DNA of 64,000 nucleotides, taken from positions 1 to 64,000 of the forward strand of contig JAFVAI010000036.1 in the NCBI GenBank assembly GCA_017480545.1, read 5' to 3'. The notes below the pieces were generated by a model. It was not told the DNA's origin. It did not search any database and saw nothing but the letters and a program-made list of their open reading frames with translations. Below, piece after piece: positions 48,397 to 57,600 of this stretch (position 1 is the stretch's first letter; every line of letters starts with the position of its first letter). This DNA is from Schwartzia sp. (in: firmicutes) (GTDB taxonomy: Bacteria > Bacillota > Negativicutes > Selenomonadales > Selenomonadaceae). The position numbers and the translations under genes were made by a program.

Positions 48397-48777
48397 TTAT
48401 TCTTCGTCATCCGGCTTCTTCATGACAAGATCCTGCCGAAGAAGCGCCGCTTCGCCGAGATAGACGTGGCGAATATCCTTTTGCGGCTTGTCCGTGTCAG
48501 CCAAGACCAGTGCGCGAATGCAGAGCGGCAGGCTGTCCTTTACCGCCATCTGCCGCGTATCAAAAAGCGGCACCGCGTCGAAGCCCGGAATCTGTCGCGC
48601 GCCCGCCGCGGGGAATGCCGCCGTGATATCCTCCGTCGCGCTCAAAATCACCGCGCCGACATCCTCCGGCTTCACGCCGTTGTGCCGGATCATCTCCGTC
48701 ACCATCCAGCGCACCGCCGCCACAATTTCATTCTCGGTATCATTCTTGATCGTAATCGCCCCGCGGATTCCCCGCAT
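48397..48777 (-). CDS. aroH: Chorismate mutase, AroH type
   Basis: 126 residues. It starts MRGIRGAITI, the AroH signature, with NDTENEIVAAVRWMV and a C-terminal region RHVYLGEAALLRQDL. The trimeric monofunctional enzyme converts chorismate to prephenate for Phe and Tyr. Its neighbours tkt and the trp operon place several aromatic-pathway genes together. Confidence 0.92.
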   Translation of the reverse strand: MRGIRGAITIKNDTENEIVAAVRWMVTEMIRHNGVKPEDVGAVILSATEDITAAFPAAGARQIPGFDAVPLFDTRQMAVKDSLPLCIRALVLADTDKPQKDIRHVYLGEAALLRQDLVMKKPDDEE

Positions 48778-48811
48778 AAAGAATACCTCCTTTGATGAAG
48801 TTCCATAAATC

Positions 48812-50422
48812 CTAAGACTTCCGTAATATATTCCATAGCAACCGCCCGCACAGGACGAGCGCCGCCAAATACCCGAACACGCCCAAAAGCGGAATCTCCA
48901 TGATCTTCGGCGTCATCTGCGTCGTACAGATGACGCTGGATCCCAGAAGCAGCGCCGAACCGATCATGCCGAGGACGAGCTTGTTCATCATCCCGTCAAT
49001 TCTCTGCAACGGCTCCTCGGAACCCGTCAAATCAAGATTGACCTTCGTCTGCCCCTGCATCGTCATTTGCAGGATATCGGAAATCTGCTCCGGCAGCCGC
49101 ATGGTTTTTTTGAAGAAGACATAGCCTTCCCGCTTCATGCGGTCCAGCTCCACGCGCCAGTTGAAATCCTTCTGCATATTGAGTTGGATGCTCCGCGCGA
49201 AAATCTCTACGAAGCTCACATCCGGGCAATAATGCCGCATCACGCCCTCGATTGTCAGAACTCCCCTCGCGAACATACTGAGCCCCGGCCCGATTCCGAT
49301 GCGGTGCGCGCGAAGCACATTCATGATCTGCTGCGTCAACGTTCCCATCTGGAACTTGCCAAAATCGAGATCCCCATAGGTGGTCATCATCGCGTCGAGA
49401 TCCTCGTACAGCCGGTTATGATCGACACGCCCCTGTGGGATGCCCAGCGCCAACACCGCCGCCTTCATGTCCAGCGTATCGTGGTTTGCCAGTGAAAACA
49501 CAGCCTTGCGTATCGCCCGCCGGTCACGGTTGGAAATCCGCCCCATCATGCCGAGATCGAGCCAGACGATTTTCCCGCCCCGTACGCGGATATTGCCCGG
49601 ATGCGGATCGGCATGGAAATAGCCGTCCTCGACCAACTGTTTCACATAGTTCGTGGCGAGCCGACGCCCCAACTGATTCATATCGAAGCCCTTGTCATGG
49701 AGCCCCGCCAAATCGTCAAAACGTATCCCGTCCACATACTCCATCACGAGAATCTGCGGCGTCGTCAAATGATGGTAAACCTTTGGGCAGTCGACGTACT
49801 CCTCGCCCGCGTTCAGATGGCGAAATTCATCGATATGGTCGGCCTCCATCAGGAAATCCAGTTCCTGCTTGGCGATCCGCCACATCTCGTCCAACAGCAT
49901 TGAGATATCGAGTACGCCCTGCTCCGCGCCCACGACACGGATCAAAGCCGCCGCGCGCTTCAGCAGGACGATGTCCTGCTCCATCACGGCGTAAATGCCC
50001 GGCCGCTGCACCTTGACGACGACTGCCTCGCCCGTCGTCAGCACCGCGCGATGCACCTGCGCGATAGACGCCGAGCCGAGGACATCCGGCGAGATGGACG
50101 AGAACTTCTTCCGCCATGGGCATTTATACGCCTGCTCCATAACGGAAATCACCGTATCAAAAGCCATCGGACGCACATCCGTCTGAAGCTTCGCCAACGC
50201 GTCGCAATACTCCTGCGGCAGGAAATCGGGGCGCATACTCATCATCTGCCCGAGCTTCACGAACGTCGGCCCCAAATCCTCCAAAATCAGACGGATTTTC
50301 TCCGGCGTAACACCGTCCATCAAGTCCCGGTTCCTCAAAACGCGAACCATCTCGCGAAAGCGCTTGGTCGGAATCCGTCCCAACTCCCCGCTATTCGATT
50401 GTGCCATCAGGCTTTTCAGCAT
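48812..50422 (-). CDS. AarF/UbiB (ABC1) family atypical kinase
   Basis: 536 residues. The family motif KLGQMMSMR (KxGQ) lies at about 55, then SASIAQVHRA, VVVKVQRPG (ATP-site Lys), QELDFLMEA, HADPHPGNI and LDLGMMG. Two hydrophobic helices at the extreme C-terminus anchor it to the membrane. In aerobes UbiB serves ubiquinone synthesis; the role in an anaerobic Firmicute is unclear, possibly menaquinone or lipid metabolism. It starts 17 nt after the glucosaminidase gene. Confidence 0.9.
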   Translation of the reverse strand: MLKSLMAQSNSGELGRIPTKRFREMVRVLRNRDLMDGVTPEKIRLILEDLGPTFVKLGQMMSMRPDFLPQEYCDALAKLQTDVRPMAFDTVISVMEQAYKCPWRKKFSSISPDVLGSASIAQVHRAVLTTGEAVVVKVQRPGIYAVMEQDIVLLKRAAALIRVVGAEQGVLDISMLLDEMWRIAKQELDFLMEADHIDEFRHLNAGEEYVDCPKVYHHLTTPQILVMEYVDGIRFDDLAGLHDKGFDMNQLGRRLATNYVKQLVEDGYFHADPHPGNIRVRGGKIVWLDLGMMGRISNRDRRAIRKAVFSLANHDTLDMKAAVLALGIPQGRVDHNRLYEDLDAMMTTYGDLDFGKFQMGTLTQQIMNVLRAHRIGIGPGLSMFARGVLTIEGVMRHYCPDVSFVEIFARSIQLNMQKDFNWRVELDRMKREGYVFFKKTMRLPEQISDILQMTMQGQTKVNLDLTGSEEPLQRIDGMMNKLVLGMIGSALLLGSSVICTTQMTPKIMEIPLLGVFGYLAALVLCGRLLWNILRKS

Positions 50423-50439
50423 GGAAGCACCTCATCGCG

Positions 50440-51237
50440 TCAATTCTTTACAGGCTCCTGCAAAATCTGTTGAAAAATAGTCATGATCCGCTGCCCGTAA
50501 GTATTCCCCGGCACCGCCCAACGGCCATTCAGGTCCACCCAATGATCGAGCGTCATGTTGCCGTAAGTGTCACGCACCAGCGAATACCGCGGGTCGACAA
50601 TCTCCTCCATCGGCAGCCGTGTTGTCGCATAAGCCAGAAGATGCTGGATATGCGCGCGCACACCGATCTGCGCCGACGGGAAATAACCGCCCTGCACATA
50701 TTCGCTCGTCGTCCCGAGGCCGCAGTAATTGTTCTGGTCCGGTGTCACCGTGCCGCCGTAACTGAAATTCCCCGTCTCGTGCAACGCCTGCGCGAACGCC
50801 ACATCCGGGCGCACACCTTCCCGCGTCGCTTCCTTATAGTAATAGGAAACGAGTTCCTCCGGCGTCACCGAAATATTCGGTTCGGGATTAATCTTCAAAA
50901 GATAATTGACACACTGCGCCTCCGTCGCCATCGGGCCGCCAAGGATATCCTCATTGTCGAGATCCACGGGCAAAAGCTTGTAGTCCGTCGTGCCCCGTTC
51001 CGTGCGTTCCGGTGCCTCCACTTTTGGATGCAAAAGCGCGTCGATCCGGTCACGTATACCGCGCCTGCCGGCGCCCGTCGAGACAGCCGTCTGTCCCTGC
51101 GCCGCTTTTGCAGCGCCGACATGAATCGCCTGATCGTGAAGCCGCTGCCCCGCGTCCGCAATTCCCGAAGCCGAAAACAGACAAGCGCCCGCCAAAACGA
51201 GAGCGCCCAAGAACCTCGCACCTCCGAGCTTTCCCAA
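50440..51237 (-). CDS. Secreted glucosaminidase (GH73-type peptidoglycan hydrolase)
   Basis: 265 residues. The TTG start at 51237 has GGAGG 9 nt upstream. Signal peptide FLGALVLAGACLFSASG with a likely cut after IADA. The C-terminal 150 residues carry EATREGVRPDVAFAQALHETGNFSY, whose HETGNF with the Glu is the catalytic region of beta-N-acetylglucosaminidases, and the distal Tyr/Trp-rich DHWVDLNGRWAVPG. It probably trims septal or lateral peptidoglycan. First gene of the run to tkt; a possible promoter lies at 51260-51300 (TTGGCA, 18 nt, TAAAAT). Confidence 0.85.
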   Translation of the reverse strand: MGKLGGARFLGALVLAGACLFSASGIADAGQRLHDQAIHVGAAKAAQGQTAVSTGAGRRGIRDRIDALLHPKVEAPERTERGTTDYKLLPVDLDNEDILGGPMATEAQCVNYLLKINPEPNISVTPEELVSYYYKEATREGVRPDVAFAQALHETGNFSYGGTVTPDQNNYCGLGTTSEYVQGGYFPSAQIGVRAHIQHLLAYATTRLPMEEIVDPRYSLVRDTYGNMTLDHWVDLNGRWAVPGNTYGQRIMTIFQQILQEPVKN

Positions 51238-51323
51238 AACCTATCCCCTCCGTTAGAGAAATCTGCACATACGAATATTATTTTACCACAGATAAGCCGC
51301 AAATGCCAACACCAAGACACAGC

Positions 51324-51578
51324 CTATAAGCGGCGCGTTTCTTGAGCGGGGGGAGCCCGCCGTTCGCCGAGCATATCCTGCGATTGTTCCAATAGCTCAT
51401 GCAATATGCCGCCGACCATGATGCATAAAAAATACGCCGACAGCCTGTACGAGTGCCCTGACAGACCATTCGACGCAACAGAAAAACCTTATTGGGAATC
51501 TCAAAAAATATCTGAAGGCCGCGAGCTTTCCTCCCATGAAAATAAACCGCGGCTATGGATAGATTCCCAAAACAATCC
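51324..51578 (-). pseudogene. Possible decayed C-terminal continuation of the HD-domain gene
   Basis: Reading on past the HD gene's TGA in the same frame gives protein-like sequence interrupted by only TGA, TGA and TAA, then 50 open codons (for example GHSYRLSAYFLCIMVGGILH and LLEQSQDMLGERR) ending at TAG in 51324. Each internal stop is one C-to-T change from Arg or Gln (CGA, CGA, CAA). A competing 46-codon ORF (51397-51537, start MGGKLAAFRYF) overlaps in another frame. The call is tentative. Confidence 0.3.
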
Positions 51579-52097
51579 TCAGCTTTGTGCATCGGCCATA
51601 CGTAATAACCGAAGCTCCGGTGAATCGTCCTTCGCCGGAGCTTTATGATGTTTGCGGATGATGTCCGCTTCCGCCGCAAAGCCCAACGCTTCCAAGATAT
51701 CCGCGCCAATCTCTGCGTGATGGAAATAAATGCGCATTTTCTTATGCAAAATGCTTTCGCTATTATTGGCGCACGAATATGCATATTGGGGGAACATGGT
51801 CGCAAAAAGAACAGCAACGGATTTCCCTATGGTTCCAAGGTCGCCTTGTTTTCTCCCAATATCATGCAAAAGTGCGCAACGTGTCAAAAACGAAGAATCA
51901 ACCGGTTTCTGGATTTTAGACATGAGCCTTTGCGCGCATCGAGCGGTACGAAGTGCGTGGCATTGGTCGGGAACAGACATCGCAAAAAACAAGTTCTGAA
52001 GTATCGGCACGAGCATTTTTTCGACAAATTTCCTGTCTTCCATGGAAACGTGGGCTGATAGCGCCCACAGGAACTGCCGGACTCTTCCTGCCCTCAT
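51579..52097 (-). CDS. HD-domain protein, possibly C-terminally truncated
   Basis: 172 residues up to the first stop. HD residues: CHALRTARCAQ (first His), LLHDIGRKQGD (HD doublet) and YFHHAEIGADILEALG (further His). This layout is typical of small HD hydrolases acting on nucleotides or phosphates; substrate unknown. The start ATG overlaps the hisZ stop as ATGA, so it is coupled to hisZ. The same frame continues protein-like beyond the stop (see 51324-51578), so the gene may be shortened. Confidence 0.65.
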   Translation of the reverse strand: MRAGRVRQFLWALSAHVSMEDRKFVEKMLVPILQNLFFAMSVPDQCHALRTARCAQRLMSKIQKPVDSSFLTRCALLHDIGRKQGDLGTIGKSVAVLFATMFPQYAYSCANNSESILHKKMRIYFHHAEIGADILEALGFAAEADIIRKHHKAPAKDDSPELRLLRMADAQS

Positions 52098-53278
52098 TCC
52101 ACATAAACGAGTTCGCGATAACCCCTCGTCTTTTGATGCCGGGATGCCTCGTCCCTTGTTTCCTCCGACGGCGAAAGCTCGACTATCTCGCCTTCTTCTC
52201 GCCGCGCAGCAGCAAGTTTGATGGCTTTATTTCGTTGTCCTGTTGCATAAGAAATATATGTGTCCTTGGGCGGCGTCGGCGATTTCAAATGCTCTCGCTC
52301 AAGTGCCAACATGATGCGTTCTATTCCCAACGCAAAACCGGTAGCCGGGCATGCGCTACCAAAATCGGAAAGCATATGGTCATACCGACCGCCTCCGCAC
52401 AAAGGAAACCCGAGCCCCGGCGTATACGCCTCGAACACCATCCCCGTATAGTAACCAAAATCGCGAATAACGCCAAGGTCGAATTTTACATATTCCTCTG
52501 CTCCGTATATTTCCAGCAGCCGGTAGATTGATTGGAGATTGTCAAGCGCGCGCCGGCTCTGCTCATTTGTAACCAGACTTCTGGTTTGTTTTAAGATTTC
52601 CGGTCCTCCGTGCAAAAGAGGAACTCCAAGCAATTTATTTTTTTCGCTCTCTGTCAGATCTGATTGATCCGCAAGTGTGCGCAAACCGACAAGGTCATGC
52701 TCCTCCAATGCCACTTTGACAGCTTCCTGCGCCTTGGCATCAAGATGAAGTTCACGCATCAAGCCGTGGATAAAATCAACTTGGCCGAGACAAACTTGGA
52801 AATTTTTCAGACCCGCATTTTTCATGGATGAAATTGACAATGCGAGAACTTCCGCATCGGCCGCCTCGGAATCAGAGCCCATAAATTCGACCCCCGCCTG
52901 ATAAAATTCGCATTGCCGTCCTGTCTGTGCCTGTTCATAACGATAGACCGGGCTCAAATAAAAAAATTTCAGAGGCAGGTCCGCCCCATTCATGCGACTT
53001 GCCGCAACACGCGCGATTGGCGTCGTCATTTCGTGACGAAGCGCCACAGTGCGATTTTGGCGGTCAAAAAATTTGAACATATACGGCTCTATACTTCGCC
53101 CGTTTCCCATGGTCAATGTATCCAAAAACTCGAAGACCGGCGTCACAATTTCATCGTAACCCCAACGCATAAAATTTCGCACGATCAACGATTCAATCGC
53201 CCGTTTTTCTTTTGCCTCTGCGGGCAAAAAATCCCTCGTTCCATAAGGAATACCCAAAACGCTTTTCCTGATCCGCAT
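52094..53278 (-). CDS. hisZ: ATP phosphoribosyltransferase regulatory subunit
   Basis: 394 residues, related to the histidyl-tRNA synthetase catalytic core. It shows GIPYGTRDFLPAEA, VALRHEMTTPIARVAA, YRYEQAQTGRQCEFYQAGVE split over motif 2, and FGYYTGMVFEAY. HisZ works with a short HisG to start histidine synthesis. No hisG is adjacent; the following gene is the HD protein. Codon use is visibly more A/T-rich than in tkt or alaS. ATG start 9 nt after yerC. Confidence 0.9.
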   Translation of the reverse strand: MRIRKSVLGIPYGTRDFLPAEAKEKRAIESLIVRNFMRWGYDEIVTPVFEFLDTLTMGNGRSIEPYMFKFFDRQNRTVALRHEMTTPIARVAASRMNGADLPLKFFYLSPVYRYEQAQTGRQCEFYQAGVEFMGSDSEAADAEVLALSISSMKNAGLKNFQVCLGQVDFIHGLMRELHLDAKAQEAVKVALEEHDLVGLRTLADQSDLTESEKNKLLGVPLLHGGPEILKQTRSLVTNEQSRRALDNLQSIYRLLEIYGAEEYVKFDLGVIRDFGYYTGMVFEAYTPGLGFPLCGGGRYDHMLSDFGSACPATGFALGIERIMLALEREHLKSPTPPKDTYISYATGQRNKAIKLAAARREEGEIVELSPSEETRDEASRHQKTRGYRELVYVE

Positions 53279-53287
53279 ACTGTTTTC

Positions 53288-53593
53288 TCACTTTCCGTTC
53301 GATTTCTGGCGCAACCGTTCCAAAACAATTTTATAGCCGTCCGCACCATAATTCAGACAGCGCTTCACACGGCTGATAGTCGCTGTGCTTGCTCCCGTGC
53401 GTGCCACAATATCTTCATAAGTATGCCCGGCTTCCAGCATCCGGGCTACTTCCAATCGTTGAGCCAAGGCTTTCAATTCGCTGATGGTACAGATATCCTC
53501 AAAAAATTGGTAGCACTCCTCGGGATTACGCAAAAGAAGAACGGCCTCACAAACTTGGTCTGTCAAGTTATCTTTCAGTTTCGGATTGACCAT
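53288..53593 (-). CDS. YerC/YecD family TrpR-related regulator
   Basis: 101 residues. The TrpR-like fold has a helix-turn-helix at GHTYEDIVARTGASTATISRVKRCLN. The YerC family is known from Firmicutes; its ligand is not established. It lies directly upstream of hisZ in the same direction, so a role in histidine gene control is possible (inference). Confidence 0.85.
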   Translation of the reverse strand: MVNPKLKDNLTDQVCEAVLLLRNPEECYQFFEDICTISELKALAQRLEVARMLEAGHTYEDIVARTGASTATISRVKRCLNYGADGYKIVLERLRQKSNGK

Positions 53594-53833
53594 GGAAACC
53601 CCCGCCTCAACTTTACTCCTTTACTCTATGAAAATACAGCCTTATTATATCATATTTATCTTGGGATGCAAGAAAAAACAGCGCGAAGATTTCTCCCGAA
53701 GCCTTCTTCGTGCTGTTTTGTCATGCAAGGGAATTTCGAAGTTCCCCAGAGTTGTTTCAACAGCCGCCTGACGTGCAGGCGATTTTAAAGCACACCCCCG
53801 GAGTCGTACGAATCGCGTACATCCTCGCCATGC

Positions 53834-53871
53834 AAAAAAATGAAGTAAGAATTTCTTACCTGAAAATTTTT
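53834..53871. repeat. Palindromic repeat P5
   Basis: Core GTAAGAA-T-TTCTTAC with A/T-rich arms. Outer pairing is imperfect (GAA facing CTG). Confidence 0.78.
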
Positions 53872-53957
53872 GAAACAGTTGAAACCGCGTGTTGATAGGC
53901 AAGATGCTACTATATCATAGTAGAAAACAACAAATAGCAACAAAGCCGCCCGCCTCC

Positions 53958-53986
53958 TTGACTTTCGATTTTTGTGATTTTATAAT
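53958..53986 (+). promoter_or_regulatory. Promoter of the toxin-antitoxin operon
   Basis: TTGACT (53958-53963), 17 nt, TATAAT (53981-53986). The nearest inverted repeat that could be an operator is 34 bp upstream. Confidence 0.78.
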
Positions 53987-54042
53987 GGCAACCAGAAACG
54001 CTTTTGCGAGAAAAGCGAGGCAAAAGAAAAGGAGGCAACGCC

Positions 54043-54318
54043 ATGACCTACACCCTCGCCATGAGCCCCGCCGACGAGGCACTCATTGAGCGATACGCCG
54101 CGCGGGAAAATCTCAGCGTGCCGGACTTCATTCGCCGGACGGTGATGGACGCCATCAAAAGGCGCGCCCATGTGCCGCGCCCGAAAGCGCGGGACGAAAT
54201 GACAGACGAGGAATTTTATGCCATGATTGACCGGAGCATGGAGGATGCTCGGTGCGGAAGAGTGGCACCGGCAGAGGAAGTCTTTGCGGAACTTGAGAAG
54301 GAGTTCGCGGTTGAATGA
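54043..54318 (+). CDS. RelB/DinJ-type antitoxin
   Basis: 91 residues, ATG at 54043 behind AAAGGAGG. The N-terminal part (MTYTLAMSPADEALIERYAA) followed by NLSVPDFIRRTVMDAIKRR resembles a ribbon-helix-helix DNA-binding domain, and the acidic C-terminus (AEEVFAELEKEF) would bind the toxin. It overlaps the toxin start by 4 nt (ATGA). Confidence 0.82.
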   Translation: MTYTLAMSPADEALIERYAARENLSVPDFIRRTVMDAIKRRAHVPRPKARDEMTDEEFYAMIDRSMEDARCGRVAPAEEVFAELEKEFAVE

Positions 54319-54647
54319 AAGCATATAAAATCGGGATTTCCCATGAGGCAAAAGAACATATGCGACGAATTTCAGCCTATATTTCCCATCAACTGAAAGC
54401 ACCACAAGCGGCAAAAAATGTGCGGAGTGATTTGCGGGACGCGATGGATTCGCTTCGGACGATGCCGGAGAGGATTCCTTTGTCTCGCGACGCGTTATTG
54501 AAGAAACGCGGTCTGCATTGCATGGTCGTTAGAAAATACTTGGTTTATTTTCAAATTGACGAGCCTGCAAAACAGGTCAATATCCTTGCCGTCCTCTACG
54601 GCAAGCGCGACCAAGGGGCGCAGATGGAAACCATCGTCGAGAACTAA
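54315..54647 (+). CDS. RelE/ParE-type toxin
   Basis: 110 residues. It shows the typical N-terminal ISHEAKEHMRRISAYISHQL helix pair, a central DSLRTMPERIPLSR, and C-terminal strands YLVYFQID and VNILAVLYGKRD. RelE members cut mRNA at the ribosome and ParE members poison gyrase; sequence alone does not decide which. Its stop lies 29 nt before the start of the phase-variable autotransporter. Confidence 0.85.
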   Translation: MKAYKIGISHEAKEHMRRISAYISHQLKAPQAAKNVRSDLRDAMDSLRTMPERIPLSRDALLKKRGLHCMVVRKYLVYFQIDEPAKQVNILAVLYGKRDQGAQMETIVEN

Positions 54648-54676
54648 CGTATAATCATTGAAAGGGAGGATTATTC

Positions 54677-57600
54677 ATGTCCAAAAAAGTACATGCCCAC
54701 AAGACAAAACTCGGGGGGGGGGGGACGCTCCGCGCGCGATAGCAAAGCCCTCCTGCGCGCCCCGCTTTGCCGGCGGGAAATCCCGCGCCGCCCTCGCGGT
54801 CGCTACCTCGCTGTGGATGGCGATCGGCGGGGTGGCGTCCGCGGAAGACCAAACGGCTGGCGACGGCCAAACCGTCGAAATGTCGACGATGAGCTCTGGC
54901 GATACGCAAACTATAAACAGCGGCGGCACAGGCACGGTGGAGATGATGGGAGACGGCGTTCAAGAGATATGGGGACTCGGCACGGTGGAGATGATGTACG
55001 GCGGCCGGCAGCTTGTGCATAACGGCGGCAGCGGCACGGTTGACACAATGGACGGCGGCTGGCAGGTTGTGGATGACGGCGGCAGCGGCACGGTTGACAC
55101 AATGGACGGCGGCGAGCAGGATGTGTATCCCGGCGGCAGCGGCACGGTTTACATGATGAACAACGGCGTGCAGGTGGTAATCAGAGGCACAGGCACGGTT
55201 GACACGATGAACGGCGGCGTCCAACAAGTGCGCGGCGGCAGCGGCACGGTTGACACGATGAACGGCGGCGTCCAACAAGTGCGCGGCGGCAGCGGCACGG
55301 TGGAGACAATGACCGACGGCATACAGTATGTGTATGAAGGCGGCAGCGGCACGGTTTACACGATGAACGGCGGCACACAAGTCGTATCTAGCGGCGGCAC
55401 AGGCTTTGTCGGAGTCATGGCGGGCGGCACCCTTTCGCTGGAAGCGGGGGCGAAGGTCGAATCCTCTGTGCGGGGCCATGGTGCCATCTCCGGCGGCGTG
55501 AACCTGTCAACGAACCAAGTGAGTGTTTCCGGCGGCACGATGAAAGCCGACGCGCTGACGGCGGCCGGCGTCGAAGTCGCCGACGGCGGCGCGCTTCTGG
55601 AGGTGACGGGCGATCTTGCCACGGAGAAGCTCACGTTTTCCGCCGTGCCTACGACAGGCGTTCTCGTCTCGGCGGGCGGGGCGGTCAATGCCGCAAGCAT
55701 CGACATCAGCGGCCTCGACATGGGCAATCGGACGCGTGCCGACCTGATGCGCGCGAACACGATCGGGGATGCGACGCTCATCTGCGCGGACGGCACGGCG
55801 ACGCTGGACAGCGCCCACAGCAGCCAAATCGTGAAGGAAACGGCGAAGCAGTCCGACGAAGCGGGCGTGACGCTGGACTACAGCGAAACGCACACGGTTT
55901 CCTTGACCGACAGCGGAACGACCTTGGCGTACGCCGTCGCGAACACGGCAACCGCCGTCACCTTCGGCGAAATGACATGGGGCACGGGGCGGGATGCCGA
56001 CGGGATTTGCGACTTTGCGAATATCGGAAACGAAACGATCGACGCGACGAATCTCAAATTTACGAATCCCGAAGACGCGACGGGCAGCATGACGCTGCTT
56101 TCCAACGCAACCGGATTGACGGCGGGGGACAACATCGCCCATACGCAAAATTTCACGAAGGACGCCAACGGCGCGACCCTTTCGGCGACGCTCTCCGGCA
56201 ACGTGATTCGCACGACGGCGGACGAAATCGGCTACGAGGCGACGGGCACGACGCTGGACAGCGTTGACCTCGCGGCATGGAACGGCACGGCCTCGGCAGT
56301 CCCGACGGGCTGGACGGCGAACGCAAGCGGCGTTGTCGTGGCGGGGAACGCGGCGAATCCGGGGCTTGGCGTCGGCGAATCGACAAACATCCTGACGGCG
56401 ACGGAGGGCTACTTCACGAACGCGGATATTGACGAAGCTGTCCGTTACAAAGAAAACGTCTTCGCGGACAGCGTGGCAAACGGCGTCACGCTTTCGGGCA
56501 AGACCACCGGCGGCGTCAAAGCCACGGAAAACGGCGCGGCACTGGCCTATTACGCGACGGCGCAAACCGTCGAAACCGTTTCCCTCGGCGCTATGGCATG
56601 GGACGAGAAGCGCGCGGCGGAGGACGCCTTTGACTTCCGCAGCGTTTCCGCCATCGACGCGGGCGATCTCTCCTTCACCTTCACCGACGAACAGAAAGCC
56701 GCCCTCTCGGCAACAAGCAACATGACGCTCCTCGACAACGCGACGAACCTCACGGCGGGCAAAACTGTCGCAAACGCAAACCGCACGCAGGCCATCGACT
56801 TCGCCGCATCCAACGGCGCGGCCCTCTCCGGCACACTTGCGGGCGCAGTCGCCACCACGGCGGGCGCGGTGAACTACCAAGCCGCAAGCATGACCCTCGA
56901 CAGCGTGAACCTTGCGAATTGGAACGGCACGGCCTCGGCAGTCCCGACGGGCTGGACGGCGAACCTCGGCGACAATTCCATCACGGCGACAGGCTTCACC
57001 GCGCCGACCCTCGCCCCTGAAACGACTACGGACATCCTGACCACGGAAACGGCAAACTTTTTCGCGGACAGCCAAATCACGGGCGAACACCAATACAAAG
57101 CCCACGCCTTCACCGAGGACACGCCGACAAACGGCGTCGCCTTCTCCGGCACCCAATCGAGAGGCGTGAAAGCCTCCGAGGACGGCATGAACCTCGTCTA
57201 CGCGGTGGAATCCTTCGACGTGGAAACCGTTTCCCTCGGCGAAACGGCATGGAACGAAGGCCGCACGGCGACGGCGGGCTACAACTACACGAACGCCAAT
57301 ATTGATTTTTCCAAGTTTGCCTTCGAGAATCCCGAAACGATTTCTGCGGGGACGACGACGCTTTTGCAGGCGAACAATACCTTGGCGGACATCGCGGCGA
57401 CGGAGAAAAATCTTTCCTATATTTATGCGCCCGTCGCGGGCGTCACGATGGACGGCAAAATCACGGGAAGCTATGAAGCCACGGGCGGCAATCTGTCCTA
57501 CACCGCTACGGCGAACCAAGCGACCAAGCTGACCTTCGCCGACGTGGAGTGGAAGGACAGCGGCGCGCTCCTCGACCATGCGGCCACGCTGACGAGCGTA

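Larger units (their letters stand above)
53594..54042. other. Intergenic region between yerC and the toxin-antitoxin pair
   Basis: 449 bp without a gene. It holds a minus-strand promoter for yerC (TTGCAT 53666-53671, 16 nt, TATAAT 53644-53649), a terminator-like hairpin (ACAGC-CGAAGA / TCTTCG-GCTGT, about 53678-53724), palindrome P5, a 17-bp inverted repeat CTACTAT-ATC-ATAGTAG (53907-53923), and the plus-strand promoter at 53958-53986. Confidence 0.6.
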
